A stretch of 64,000 nucleotides of DNA from Chloropicon primus (GCA_023205875.1 CP060756.1:248001-312000), one strand, 5' to 3'. Counted from the stretch's first letter, positions 1 to 9,350 are shown. Notes: generated by a model not told the origin, from the letters alone. Numbers and translations: made by a program.

Positions 1-816
1 GTCCGAGAGGACCTGCATGTACCTCGCGAGCACCACCACGTCGATGTCGTACTCCTCCAGAAGCCTCTCGATCTCGGCCTCCTGCTCCAGCTTGAACCCC
101 ATCTTCTGGTCCGGGGTCGCGCTCGGGTCCTTCCTCATGGGGAGGTGGTAGAAGGGGATCCCGAACTGCTCTCCGACGTGACGCAGGTCGTCGTGGTTGC
201 TTATGATGAGCGGAATCTCGCACTCCAGCTCCTTGCTGTTCTTCCTCAGGAGGATGTCGTACAAGCAGTGGTCGAACTTGCTGACGAGGACCGCCATCCT
301 CTTGGGCTTGTTGCTGAAGCTCAGGCTCCACTTCATGTCGAACCGATCGGCCACGCTCTCGATCGCGGCCTCCAGCCCCACGAGCGCCGCCTCCGAGTTG
401 CCCAGGTAGCAGTCCGAGTAGTCGAAGTGGAGCCTCTGAAAGAAGAGCCCCGCGTCTGGACAGGAGTGCTGGTCCGTCTCAATGATGTTGCACCCTTGGC
501 CGTACAGCATCGACGCGGACGCGGCGACCACGCCCTTGGCATCCGGGCAGTCGATCAGCAGGGTCGCCTCCATGGGCACCTTCTTCAGGTCGACCTCGAC
601 CTTGTGCCTCTGCCTGCTGTCGTACGAGGCCTTGTCCCTGGACGCGACGTAGCCGGCCTGTCTCCGCCTCGGGCTCGCCCTCCGCCTCAGACTCCTCCGA
701 CTCCCTCCCTGGGGAGACCCCATCGACTCGCTGCTCGGCGGAACCCCGTCCCGGCTCGCGGAGGCACCAGCGCCAGCAGGCGAGCACTTCGACATCATCT
801 TCTTCTTCATCCACAT
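1..816 (-). CDS. PURU: Formyltetrahydrofolate deformylase (PurU), 5' part; gene runs off the left edge
   Basis: Hydrolyses 10-formyl-THF to THF and formate; the plant enzymes are mitochondrial and protect glycine decarboxylase during photorespiration. The minus strand is open from position 1 to the ATG ending at 816 (272 codons visible). After an extension of about 80 residues comes an ACT-type segment starting LLIDCPDAKGVVA (about residue 85), then the PurU-typical stretch with ISNHDDLR and, at the window edge, VVLARYMQVLSD. The formyltransferase motif around NIHPSFLP lies outside the window. The Arg/Ser-rich extension fits an organelle transit peptide. In-frame ATGs at 816, 798 and 723 are all possible starts; I chose the longest. 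No intron is seen in the visible part. Family assignment is firm; start and targeting are inferred. Confidence 0.85.
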   Translation of the reverse strand, partial: MWMKKKMMSKCSPAGAGASASRDGVPPSSESMGSPQGGSRRSLRRRASPRRRQAGYVASRDKASYDSRQRHKVEVDLKKVPMEATLLIDCPDAKGVVAASASMLYGQGCNIIETDQHSCPDAGLFFQRLHFDYSDCYLGNSEAALVGLEAAIESVADRFDMKWSLSFSNKPKRMAVLVSKFDHCLYDILLRKNSKELECEIPLIISNHDDLRHVGEQFGIPFYHLPMRKDPSATPDQKMGFKLEQEAEIERLLEEYDIDVVVLARYMQVLSD

Positions 817-1895
817 CGTCCTCGTCCTCGTCCTCGTCCTCGTCCCGTGCTCTCTCTCGAACTCCTGCGAGCGAGGCGGAGAAAGTCAGGCAGACAAATC
901 GTCTCCGAGGTTCAAGCGGTGAACGCCCGTCGGTTACGGGTTCCCTCTCGTAACCGTAACGTCGCCGAGTCCAGCGAGACAAACTGCTGAACGCTTTTTT
1001 GCCGAGCTGGATCTCTTCGCGTCTCAAGCCCACGTGCGTGTTCGGCTTCGCTCCATGAAGTTAGGGAGAGGAGAGGGAGAGAGAAGGGTGGAAGTTAGGA
1101 GAGGGGTTGTTGGTGTGGGTGTTCCATTGGATCCATATCCATTGGATCCTTCCTCCCTCTCTCTCCCTCCTGTTCTTCCTGTTCCCCTCGAGTCGCTTGG
1201 TCGCCGTCTTCCTTGTCCTCGCGCTCGAAGGTCTGTGGCCAGCAAAGGGAGAGGCAGAGAGACAGAGGGAGAGACAGAGGGGTTGGGCAGGCAGGAAGGA
1301 TGGCACTGATTGGTGGTGGTGGCTGATCCATTGGATTTGATCCTCCTGTTCCTTGAATCGCTTGGTGTCCTCCACTCCACTCCACGACACCGACGGTCGT
1401 GTCACACCGTGACCAGCAAAGCAGAGAGCGTCAGAGAGCGTCAGAGAGAGAGAGAGAGAGATCATCAGAGAGAGAAGTCTCGTGCGTCGTGTGTGCACAC
1501 TTACGCTTACGTTTCCTTCCCTTCATTGGGTTGTCCTTCCCTTCATTGGGTTGTCCTTTCCTGCCCAAGATTATCCCAAGATTAGGACCTAGCCGTTGAT
1601 GTGCCTTTTTTTCCTTCTCTTCTTTTCTTTTCTTTTCTTGGAGTGTGACGAGTGAGACACCGACGAGCGAGAGACACACGCTCTCTCGTGTCACCCAACC
1701 ACGAGGAACCGGAACCTTTGGCGACTTCCTTCCTCTCGAACGCAATTGCGTCGTCGTCGTCGTTGCTCTGCCTTGAACCGTATTGTGTTGTGACGTGACC
1801 GATATAGAATTTGTGGGTTGGTGGGTGCTTGCATTGAGACGAAGAAAGGCAAGGGACTTGACTTGACCTTGACCTTGACCTCGACCTTGGTGAGG
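817..1895. other. Divergent intergenic region, low complexity
   Basis: About 1.1 kb between the PurU gene (-) and the coiled-coil gene (+). It holds direct repeats of CATTGGATCC near 1124-1150, AG-rich runs near 1430-1465, a tandem copy of a 20-bp unit around 1517-1560 (CTTCCCTTCATTGGGTTGTC), a T-rich TTTTC run near 1615-1640, and TTGACC hexamer repeats at 1858-1890 just before the ATG. I see no conserved protein or RNA gene. Confidence 0.6.
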
Positions 1896-4634
1896 ATGGA
1901 TATCCAGACGCTGAGGGATCAGGCCAAGGAGGCGCGCCAGAAGGCGGAGCTGCAGTTCCTCACCATGGCCGCCCACGGGGACAGCCTGAAGAAGCAGCAG
2001 GAGCTCCAGAAGGACTTGCTTCCGAAGAAGTCGACCTACAGGTTGGGTGGCGCGGGGGACCAGAGCCCCGGAGGCCGAGGCTTGGAGATGAGGCGCCTCC
2101 AGGCCGAGCAGATGGAGCAGAAGGTGAGGGACATGAAGAGGTCCCTGGCGTCGAGGACGTGGTACGACGGGTCGACCTTGCGGCCAGAGGAGGAGAGCAA
2201 GCTTTCGGTCATGGAGGAGAAGTCCAAGGCAGACCCCTTGGAAGAGGTGTTCAAGTTCGCAAAGCACGCTCCCCCGCCGCCCAAGGAGTCCCTCATGGAA
2301 GCGGTCCAATCCAAGCAGAAGGAGGAGGGCACGAAAGCGCCCGCGGCGACGAAGCTTGCGTCGGCGATAGGCTCGACGCGCCCAAAGATTCCCGAGCTGT
2401 CCACCTTTGAGCTCCCGACGACCTCGGAGCCCAAGACCCTTCAGCCGGACGAGCCCTCAATGAAGCTGTTCTCGAAGCCACCCCCAAGCTTCCAGAAAGT
2501 CAGCCCGCTGTTTCCCATGGACGACGAGGACGGCGACGGCGACGGCTACGAGTCTTGGGTGAAGGACACCGCACCACCTTTCGGTTACCCTGAGATGTTT
2601 CCGCCTCCCCCACCTCCACTGTTCACCTCGTCTCGCAAGGCGAGGCAGGAGGGCGGTGCGGTTGAGGCGGAGGCCGGCAGGTCCAAGCACAAGAGGCGCT
2701 CCAAGCACAAGAGCGCGAGGCGATCGAGGAAAGAGTCTCACCACAACAAGGAGGCCAAGGAGGGCGCCCCCAAGGTCAAGGACGAGCCTCCCCAGAAGAC
2801 CGAGGTCGAAGAGGGAGCGTCGGAGGGGGACAAAGAGAACAAGAAACAGGAGAGCGACGCTCTGAAAGATGTGAGCGAGCACTCGAAGAGGGTAGCATCT
2901 GTGCACGAGTTGGAGAAGGAGAGGGACGCGCTGAGGCAAGACATCGCCTTGCTTGCGGCTGCAGTCCAAAATCGGAACCAGATGCCCGCTCATCCGACTG
3001 CTCCAGTCATTGTCCAGTACCCCATGCCACAGCAGGCCCAGCCGCAGGCCCCTCCTGCCCCTCCGCCGCAAGAGCCGAGGCCCAAGGCGGAGGGCACGCC
3101 GAGCGAGATCGCAAACAGCCTCGCGGATGCCAGGAGGAGCGATAGCACGAACGATGACCTGGTGCGCATGTTCAACTCTGCCTTCAACTCTGGGGACATC
3201 GAGTTGAAGAAATACCTCCAGCACGACGTGCTTCGACTCCGAAAGAGGAACGAGTTCCTGGAGAGCGAGAGGGTGGACTTGCTGACGATGAAAGCAGAGT
3301 TCAAGAGGATCTCTGCCGACTTTGTCTCTGCCAAGGCTTCTCTGGAGGCCCTGCGGTCTGAAAACAACAAGATGAGGGAGGAGAATGGCAGACTCCAGGG
3401 TCTGAACGACATTCTCACAGAAGAGGTGAAGAGGGGAGGGTCTGGGGAGGCGAACAACGAAGGTTCCTTGGAGGCCGAGCTGTCCTCTCTGAGAGTGATG
3501 AATCACAAGCTCAAACTGGCCAACAAGGAGCTGCTGGAGGAGCAGAAGAACCACGGCGCCGTAGAGAGTCAACTCTTGGAAAAGATCGAGTCCCTGGAGA
3601 CCACAAAGATGGGCAGCCCTGTGAGAAAGCTTGAGAGCCAAATCGCGGCTCTGCAGAGCGAGAACTTGGAGAAGGAGGAGGAGCTCGCTGAGCTTCAGGA
3701 GAGGGCGGCTCAGATCGACCGCCTCCGGGAGGAGAACGCGAGCCTCGAATTGCAGCTGATCGAGCTGAAGATGAAGACGGTCCAGGAGATCCCCCTGAAT
3801 GCAAAGCTGCAGGACGCGGCGGAGGAGTTGGGGAAGATGAAGGCAGAGAACACGTCCCTCGCGGAGCAAGTGAAGTCCCTGACCGCATTGAACGACGAGG
3901 TGAACTCCAGCAAGAAGCTGCTGGAATCCAAGTGCGCCATGTATGAGAAGGTTCTTCAGGAGCGCAACCTCCTGACCTCCGGCATCACGATGTACGACCC
4001 CACCGGGAACTTGATGGAAAAGAACAAGAAGGAGATGAAGAGCGCCGTGAAGGACTACATCGCGAGCGAGTACGATTTGCCCCAGCTCGAGGGAAGCGGC
4101 CCGGATAGCATCATCGAGGGAAGCGGCGCGGATCTCGCCCCGGTGAGCCCGAGCCAGTCCCCCCACGGAAAGCTCGTCCTGCAGACCGGAAAGGAGAACA
4201 TCCAGACGTACCTCGTCAAAGCTTCCACGAGGAGGGACTTCATGCGCATGGGGAAGAACGAGGCCGCGAAGGGGATACTCTCTGGCAACGACGACCTGGA
4301 AATCGAGTTCTCCGACCTTGTCTTCAAGCGGGACGAGTCGGGGGTGCTGAAAAAGTTCATTTTGGTGATCACGAAGAAGTGCATCTACCTCCTGACTTGC
4401 GACCAGTACAGGTGCGAGTGGAGCTGCAATTACGCGGACCTTTTCCGCATGGGCTGGGACAGCCAAATCCTGGAAGACTTGACCTTCAAGGCGGCCAAGG
4501 CCGTGGATGTGTGCATCCAGAGCCCACGGAGAGACATCGTCATCGGCACCATACTCACCTTGCTCGAGGGCAACCAAGGAAACTTCCAAGTGAAGAAAGA
4601 CCTTTCGAGTTTCAGTTTGCTGAGGTCGGTCTAA
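1896..4634 (+). CDS. Large coiled-coil protein with C-terminal PH/TH1-like domain
   Basis: A 912-residue intronless protein of unknown function. The N-terminal third is charged and proline-rich, with a poly-Pro run near residue 235 and a Lys/Arg/Ser/His-rich stretch about residues 263-285. Residues about 330-700 are heptad-rich coiled coil (many EEL, LEA and LRE patterns). The last about 115 residues (from SGNDDLEIEF) look like a compact beta/alpha module: LVFKRDESGVLKKFILVIT, then KKCIYLL and a closing helix. This resembles the PH-like TH1 tail of class I myosins, which binds acidic lipids. I chose the ATG at 1896 because the in-frame extension back to 1818 is made of a simple TTGACC repeat. 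Membrane-tether or cytoskeletal linker is only inference. Confidence 0.75.
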   Translation: MDIQTLRDQAKEARQKAELQFLTMAAHGDSLKKQQELQKDLLPKKSTYRLGGAGDQSPGGRGLEMRRLQAEQMEQKVRDMKRSLASRTWYDGSTLRPEEESKLSVMEEKSKADPLEEVFKFAKHAPPPPKESLMEAVQSKQKEEGTKAPAATKLASAIGSTRPKIPELSTFELPTTSEPKTLQPDEPSMKLFSKPPPSFQKVSPLFPMDDEDGDGDGYESWVKDTAPPFGYPEMFPPPPPPLFTSSRKARQEGGAVEAEAGRSKHKRRSKHKSARRSRKESHHNKEAKEGAPKVKDEPPQKTEVEEGASEGDKENKKQESDALKDVSEHSKRVASVHELEKERDALRQDIALLAAAVQNRNQMPAHPTAPVIVQYPMPQQAQPQAPPAPPPQEPRPKAEGTPSEIANSLADARRSDSTNDDLVRMFNSAFNSGDIELKKYLQHDVLRLRKRNEFLESERVDLLTMKAEFKRISADFVSAKASLEALRSENNKMREENGRLQGLNDILTEEVKRGGSGEANNEGSLEAELSSLRVMNHKLKLANKELLEEQKNHGAVESQLLEKIESLETTKMGSPVRKLESQIAALQSENLEKEEELAELQERAAQIDRLREENASLELQLIELKMKTVQEIPLNAKLQDAAEELGKMKAENTSLAEQVKSLTALNDEVNSSKKLLESKCAMYEKVLQERNLLTSGITMYDPTGNLMEKNKKEMKSAVKDYIASEYDLPQLEGSGPDSIIEGSGADLAPVSPSQSPHGKLVLQTGKENIQTYLVKASTRRDFMRMGKNEAAKGILSGNDDLEIEFSDLVFKRDESGVLKKFILVITKKCIYLLTCDQYRCEWSCNYADLFRMGWDSQILEDLTFKAAKAVDVCIQSPRRDIVIGTILTLLEGNQGNFQVKKDLSSFSLLRSV

Positions 4635-4786
4635 GTTTTCTTTCGCTCAACTCAGTGAATCAGTATATATTGTATCCAACACTTTCTTCCAAAGACACAT
4701 CCAAACTCTTCCACTCTTTTGATCGGGTCACGTGCTTGGTGTTCAAGCCTCGAGCCAAGCCTCCCCACTCGAGATGCCTGGGACCC

Positions 4787-4841
4787 CTTGCGATCCATCA
4801 TCGGAACCATAACCAAGTGTTGGATTGTTCACCCACCAATA

Positions 4842-4874
<33 letters not shown>

Positions 4875-5098
4875 GACAGGTTCGTTTTACCCCCTACTGT
4901 TTACCGCCGTCTTCTACCGCTAATCCGGCGTAGTACGAGAGGAGGAACCGCCGGTAACAGGTCATTGGCTCTGAATAGCCGATGGCGCAAAGCTACCATC
5001 TTGTCGGAGAATAACTGAACGTCTCTAAGTTAGAATCCATGGCGAGAGGGAGACTGCGTGGTTGGTACGCATTACGCGTCAACTTATAGCTTCGGCTT
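4787..5098 (+). rRNA. 28S (25S) rRNA 3'-domain-like fragment, probable pseudogene
   Basis: Starting near CCAAGTGTTGGATTGTTC the sequence follows the eukaryotic cytosolic large-subunit rRNA: TTCACCCACCAATAGGGAAC, GTGAGCTGGGTTTAGACCGT, AGTACGAGAGG (sarcin-ricin loop), GCGCAAAGCTACC, TAACTGAACG and CTCTAAGTTAGAATCCAT occur in order. The helix closing the sarcin-ricin loop is intact (CCGGCG pairs with CGCCGG), and the next hairpin (CATTGGCT with AGCCGATG) still pairs. The loop carries three extra bases (GAGAGGAGGAAC against the usual GAGAGGAAC). Only about 310 bp of a molecule over 3 kb is present, isolated between two protein genes, so an inserted fragment is likelier than a working rRNA. An independent fragment with a role is possible. 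Confidence 0.8.
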
Positions 5099-5305
5099 CA
5101 CTGCATGCATGCTCGATCGTCGATAATTCATCTTCCCCCCAAGCCCAGCTAATGAAAATTTTTCCGAAAATTTTTCCGTTGGTGTTTGGAGGGGGGGCGA
5201 CAGGTGGAGCAGCAGAGAAGGAAGCGAAGGCGGAGGATCGATCGAGTGGCGGTGGTTTGCGTGTTCGCGTAGGTGGGAGGAGGGACGAGCGTGGTCAAGA
5301 GCAGG
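5099..5305 (+). other. Leader of the kinesin gene
   Basis: Between the rRNA-like fragment and the kinesin ATG. It contains an AT-rich direct repeat of AAAATTTTTCCG around 5155-5180 and a G-run near 5190. No other gene is visible. Confidence 0.5.
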
Positions 5306-7276
5306 ATGGTGTTCATCGAGGATGAAGACTTCGAGAGGATCTTGGAGAAAATAGCGCTCCTCGAGTCCGAGAGGGACCGCGCGGAGGGTTTGTTGAGGTC
5401 GGTGGAGAGTGCGAGGAAGCTTCAACTGACGGAGGGCCAGCTCGCGGAGCTCTGCGATATCAAGACGAAGCTTCTTTACAGCGCGGAGAAGGCTGGGCGC
5501 GACGAGGAGGAGGACGACGGGACGATTGGGAAGGGGGAAGCGGGGGAGAGCGACGTCTTGGCCGGCGAAAACGCGATCCCAACGGGAGAGGGGGGTGGTG
5601 GTCTCCCTGCCGTGTCGCCCGAGAGCACCTGCTCGCCCGTGGACCAGATTGTGTCCGAGGTCGAGAAGCTGACCAACTGGTGGACGGACGGGTGGAAGCA
5701 GCTCATCGTGCCGCCGAGCGAGACGGAGAGAGCTGGTGGTGGTGGCAAAGGCCGACCCACCTCGCAGCTCGACCTTCTCAAGCGCGAGGTCAAGGACAAG
5801 TCAGAGCAGTGCGAGAGGCTGAAGAGGGAGGTACAGATCTTCGAGTCCCGCCTGCGGGTTGAGCAAAAGTTCGGGGAGGAGAAAGTGAGGAAGGCGAAAG
5901 CGGAGAGGGACGAGGCACGGAACTCGGCCAGGGAGGCGCTGAAGAAGCTGGCTAACCTGCAGGTCAGGCTGCAAGAGGTCCAGGAGAGGTGCGGACAGTC
6001 CGAGAAGGAGATGATCGCGGCGAGGTCAGAGAGGGCAGAGCTTGCGGCCGAGGTGGTCATCCTGAAGGAGGAAGTCAAGAAGTCCGAGGACTGCACAAAC
6101 TTTTGGAAGCAGAAGTACCTGCAGGAGAGGGAAAGCAGGAGGAAGACCCACGAGCAGCTGCAGCAAATCAGGGGAAACATAAGGGTCCTGTGCAGGATTC
6201 GGCCGGCTTTGGTTCGGGGGGAGGGAGACGCGGCCGACAAGGTTGCGACGACCATACCGATGCCTGGGCTGATCAGGCTGAATAAGGACAGGAGGAACAT
6301 GGATTTCGAGTACAACTCGTGCTTTGGGGGAGACTCCACCCAGGAAGAAGTTTTCGAGGAGATCTCGCCCCTCATCATGTCGTTCGCGGATGGCTACAAC
6401 GCCTGCATCTTTGCGTACGGGCAGACCGGGAGCGGGAAAACGTTCACCATGCAAGGGACGCGAGAGAACCCCGGAATAGCCCCGAGGGTGCTCAACTTCT
6501 TGTTCCAGCACGCAAAGCAATCCAAGGAGGCCGGCGTCGAGAGGAGGATCGAGTTCAGCATGCTGGAGGTCTACAACGAGAGCATCAAGGACTTGCTGTC
6601 GGAGGAGTCCGCGAAGACTCTGGACATCTGCGCGCTTGGTCCCAACAAGCTCGGTCCCAACATGGACAGGGTTCCCGGCCTGTCAAAGAAGACGGTGACG
6701 AGCGTGGGCGAGATCGAGGCTCTCATCATGGAAGGGACTCGCAACCGCGCCACGACGGCCACGTCCATGAACGAGCACAGCAGCAGGTCACATGCCGTGC
6801 TGAGCATCAGGTACTGCGATGCAAACGACACCGAGGCTCCCGCGCCGGTGCTGCACTTGGTGGACCTGGCCGGCTCGGAGAGAATAGCAAAGTCCGGCGT
6901 GCAGGGCGTCCACCTCAAGGAAGCCCAGGCGATCAACAAATCGCTTTCGGCTCTGGGGGACGTCATAGCAAGCCTGCAGCAGAAGTCTTCCCACACTCCC
7001 TACAGGAACAGCAAGCTCACCCAGTTGCTCCAGGACTCCTTGTCTGGCAACTCCAAGGTCCTCATGGTCTGCAACATTTCGCCGGAGGAGAGCTCGGCCT
7101 CGGAGACCATGTCCTCCCTCAACTTCGCAAAGAGGGCCAACCAGGTCGAGGCGGGGCAGGCAAAGAGGGTGACGAGCGGCGCCACAAAGGCCGGCAAGCC
7201 CAAGCAGCAGCAGCAGGCGAACTCGCTCAACAACCAGCTCAGGTCTCCTCTTAGCAATATTGCTAATGTACACTAA
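5306..7276 (+). CDS. Kinesin-14 family minus-end motor (C-terminal motor)
   Basis: A 656-residue protein with an N-terminal non-motor region, a coiled coil at about residues 160-285, and a C-terminal motor beginning GNIRVLCRIRP (about residue 290), the arrangement and neck-motor junction of kinesin-14 (NCD/KCBP/ATK class). The P-loop GQTGSGKT is at about 372-379, switch I as NEHSSRSH, and switch II as LVDLAGSER at about 518-526; all catalytic motifs are intact. Members bundle spindle microtubules or carry cargo to minus ends; in plants and algae they partly replace dynein. There is no MyTH4/FERM, so it is not KCBP. The start is the first ATG in the frame (MVFIEDEDFE); upstream in-frame codons are GTG only. 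A short Gln-rich tail (KQQQQ) follows the motor. Confidence 0.95.
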   Translation: MVFIEDEDFERILEKIALLESERDRAEGLLRSVESARKLQLTEGQLAELCDIKTKLLYSAEKAGRDEEEDDGTIGKGEAGESDVLAGENAIPTGEGGGGLPAVSPESTCSPVDQIVSEVEKLTNWWTDGWKQLIVPPSETERAGGGGKGRPTSQLDLLKREVKDKSEQCERLKREVQIFESRLRVEQKFGEEKVRKAKAERDEARNSAREALKKLANLQVRLQEVQERCGQSEKEMIAARSERAELAAEVVILKEEVKKSEDCTNFWKQKYLQERESRRKTHEQLQQIRGNIRVLCRIRPALVRGEGDAADKVATTIPMPGLIRLNKDRRNMDFEYNSCFGGDSTQEEVFEEISPLIMSFADGYNACIFAYGQTGSGKTFTMQGTRENPGIAPRVLNFLFQHAKQSKEAGVERRIEFSMLEVYNESIKDLLSEESAKTLDICALGPNKLGPNMDRVPGLSKKTVTSVGEIEALIMEGTRNRATTATSMNEHSSRSHAVLSIRYCDANDTEAPAPVLHLVDLAGSERIAKSGVQGVHLKEAQAINKSLSALGDVIASLQQKSSHTPYRNSKLTQLLQDSLSGNSKVLMVCNISPEESSASETMSSLNFAKRANQVEAGQAKRVTSGATKAGKPKQQQQANSLNNQLRSPLSNIANVH

Positions 7277-7319
7277 TAATAGGAATGTGATGAATTTTAT
7301 CGCCGTTTCACAAAAAGGT

Positions 7320-8444
7320 TCACAGCCTGGACGCTTCGCTCCTTGCGACCACCTTCGAAAGCCGAGAGACGTCTTCGTTGTCCCCGTTAATCCAGTGATC
7401 AATCAGGTGGTGCGCGATGGCGTAAGGGGGTACGATCCAGGTTTCCAATTCCCCAGGCTTCCCGCTTTTCCGCCTCCGCGCCTTGGACTTGGCCAGCTTC
7501 TGTGCCACCACTTCCTTTGGCACCCAGGACGCCGAGTTCAGCTCCTCCTGGTCCACTATCAAGTCTCTCGTCTCTGGATTTGACTTGGCCCTCGCCACGC
7601 AGCCGATCATGAGCTCGCAAGCCCCGCTCCGGCCCAGCGGCCACGGCTGCGATCCAAGGAGTTGGACTTGGTCCACCTGCACGCCGGACTCCTCCTCTAT
7701 CTCCCGGACCACGGCCTCCTCGATCGTCTCGCACTGCTCGATGAAGCCGGCCAGGCAAGTCAACATCCGCCCGCTCGCGTACCTTGGGGAACCCAAGAGG
7801 GCGTGCGAGCCGTCCTGACTGACGACGAGGCATATCGCCACGGGATCCAGGCGCGGGTACTGCTTCTTGCCACAGTCCGTGCACTCCTTCCTCGTCCCGA
7901 TTTGCGTGGATCTGGTCGCGCTGCCGCACGAGGGGCAGAACCGAATCCCCTTTCCCCAGTTCCTCAGCGCCAGGGCGTACCCGGCTCTGCTCACGCTCGC
8001 GCCCTCCTCCGATCCCAGGAGGTCGTCGCGGGACTTGAGGAAGCTCCTGATCTCCCCGAAGCCCGATTTTGGGGAGCTCAGGAGCTCGTGGCGAGCCAAG
8101 TCCAAGGCGAAGTAGGACCTGCTGCCCAGACCCTCCTCCCTCCCCAGGTAGATGAGCTCGTACCTCTCCCCGCTCCGCTCGTCGGCCGAGCTAAACGACG
8201 TCCCCTCCGCCGCGTCGTAGCGGATCCCGAACGCCTCCTCGATCGCGGTCTTGTCCGTCCACCCGATGGATTTCGATTCGCCCCTCAACGTCATCAGCAC
8301 GGTGTTCCCCCGGCCCAGGGCCAAGATGTGCGCCCCCCTCTCCACCTCCCTCCTCGCGAACTCCCTCGGATCGACCCTCGCCGTCTTCGGCAGGGCGCGA
8401 GCAATCTTGGCCCCGTCGAACAGCCCCCAGCGGTTGGGCCTCAT
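7320..8444 (-). CDS. NUDX19: NADH pyrophosphatase, NudC/NUDT12-type Nudix hydrolase with peroxisomal tail
   Basis: A 374-residue enzyme that cleaves NAD(P)H to NMNH and AMP. A zinc ribbon uses Cys170, Cys173, Cys188 and Cys191 (CPSC...CTDC). The Nudix box begins GFIEQCETIEEA at residue 233 and keeps Glu239 and the REIEEESG core (247-254). The NADH-pyrophosphatase signature SQPWPLGRS follows, which separates this subfamily from other Nudix enzymes. The last three residues are SRL, a PTS1 peroxisomal signal, matching the peroxisomal location known for NUDT12 and plant NUDX19. The start is the ATG of MRPNRWGLF; the open frame continues upstream only through CTG, CA and AG microsatellite DNA. The 3' end lies 43 bp from the convergent kinesin stop. 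Confidence 0.9.
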   Translation of the reverse strand: MRPNRWGLFDGAKIARALPKTARVDPREFARREVERGAHILALGRGNTVLMTLRGESKSIGWTDKTAIEEAFGIRYDAAEGTSFSSADERSGERYELIYLGREEGLGSRSYFALDLARHELLSSPKSGFGEIRSFLKSRDDLLGSEEGASVSRAGYALALRNWGKGIRFCPSCGSATRSTQIGTRKECTDCGKKQYPRLDPVAICLVVSQDGSHALLGSPRYASGRMLTCLAGFIEQCETIEEAVVREIEEESGVQVDQVQLLGSQPWPLGRSGACELMIGCVARAKSNPETRDLIVDQEELNSASWVPKEVVAQKLAKSKARRRKSGKPGELETWIVPPYAIAHHLIDHWINGDNEDVSRLSKVVARSEASRL

Positions 8445-8467
8445 CCTCCTGCTGCTGGTGGCCAGCC

Positions 8468-8501
<34 letters not shown>

Positions 8502-9035
8502 GTGTCTCTCTCTCTCCGCCTGAAGTAATCGATGAAGGAAAGCGACCAATGAGGCAAAGCCGTCAAGCAGATTGGCGGTGGTGGTGAAGCACAACGCACC
8601 GGTAATGAAGCAGACCCATCCCAAACCCCATGGAAGAGAAGCAGGCCCAGACCTTCGTCCCTTTGGTTCCTCTTCCCTGGCCTCAATTTCATTTCTTTTT
8701 TTACTTCCACATTTACGAGTATGGAGTTCAGCCAATCCCAGCCGCTCAATCCAAATATGGATGAGAGAGAGAGAGATAGAGAGAGATCTCGCGACGACGA
8801 CGACTGACGACGCAAGGTAAAGGCGCGAGCGCAAACACGAGGAGAGGAGAGGCAAGGGAAGGGGAGAGAAATGGGAACACCCTCGCTGACTCCTGTCGTT
8901 TCGTTTTTCTTTTTTTTTTTTCTTTTTTTTTTCTCGTTCTTCTTCTCGGTTTTGCTTTTGTTCTGCATCACATCGCATTCTTGTTGGTTGTTTTAGGTTG
9001 AGAGAGAGAGTAGAACGACGAGGGAGGGAGCGAGG
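8445..9035. other. Divergent promoter region between Nudix and PetN genes
   Basis: Holds a (CTG)n run and a (TG)n run next to the Nudix start (about 8450-8510), GAGAGA tracts near 8762-8790, and two T-tracts near 8900-8935. No extra gene is recognised. Confidence 0.5.
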
Positions 9036-9350
9036 ATGACGGGAGTAGCGAGAGGCGTGACGTTGGCGAGGCCGGCCGCGAGGGGTTGTGCTGCGGGAGT
9101 GGTGAGGAGGACGACGAGGGCGAGGGCGACGAGGGGAGGAAAGGAGGTGAGCAGGGCCGTGGACAAGGCAGCGCTCGGCTCGGCCGTGGGAGCCATGGCC
9201 ATCGCGCTCGCTCCGGCGGCGCAGGCGGCCCAGGAGGTCGCCCAGGTCGCGGAGGGGGAGCCTCTCCTCGTTTCCGTGGGTTGGGGCGCCCTGATGGCGA
9301 GCTTCTCCTTCTCTCTTTGCCTCGTCGTTTGGGGACGCAGTGGGCTCTGA
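9036..9350 (+). CDS. PETN: Cytochrome b6f complex subunit 8 (PetN), nuclear-encoded precursor
   Basis: A 104-residue precursor. The last about 30 residues, GEPLLVSVGWGALMASFSF then SLCLVVWGRSGL, match the tiny single-helix PetN subunit, whose family ends in VVWGR[SN]G[LF]. The first about 65 residues look like a bipartite leader: an Arg/Ala-rich stroma-targeting part (residues 1-45), then a hydrophobic run ending in APAAQAA, a thylakoid processing-type site. PetN is plastid-encoded in land plants but nuclear in Chlamydomonas, so a nuclear copy points to a chlorophyte. Start: ATG at 9036 just after the AG-rich leader. The gene is intronless. The product would sit in the thylakoid membrane at the edge of the b6f dimer. 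Confidence 0.9.
   Translation: MTGVARGVTLARPAARGCAAGVVRRTTRARATRGGKEVSRAVDKAALGSAVGAMAIALAPAAQAAQEVAQVAEGEPLLVSVGWGALMASFSFSLCLVVWGRSGL

Noticed and set aside
2457-4589. 710-codon antisense frame over the coiled-coil gene
   Set aside because: Leu/His/Val-rich mirror of Lys/Glu coiled-coil codons; no domain.
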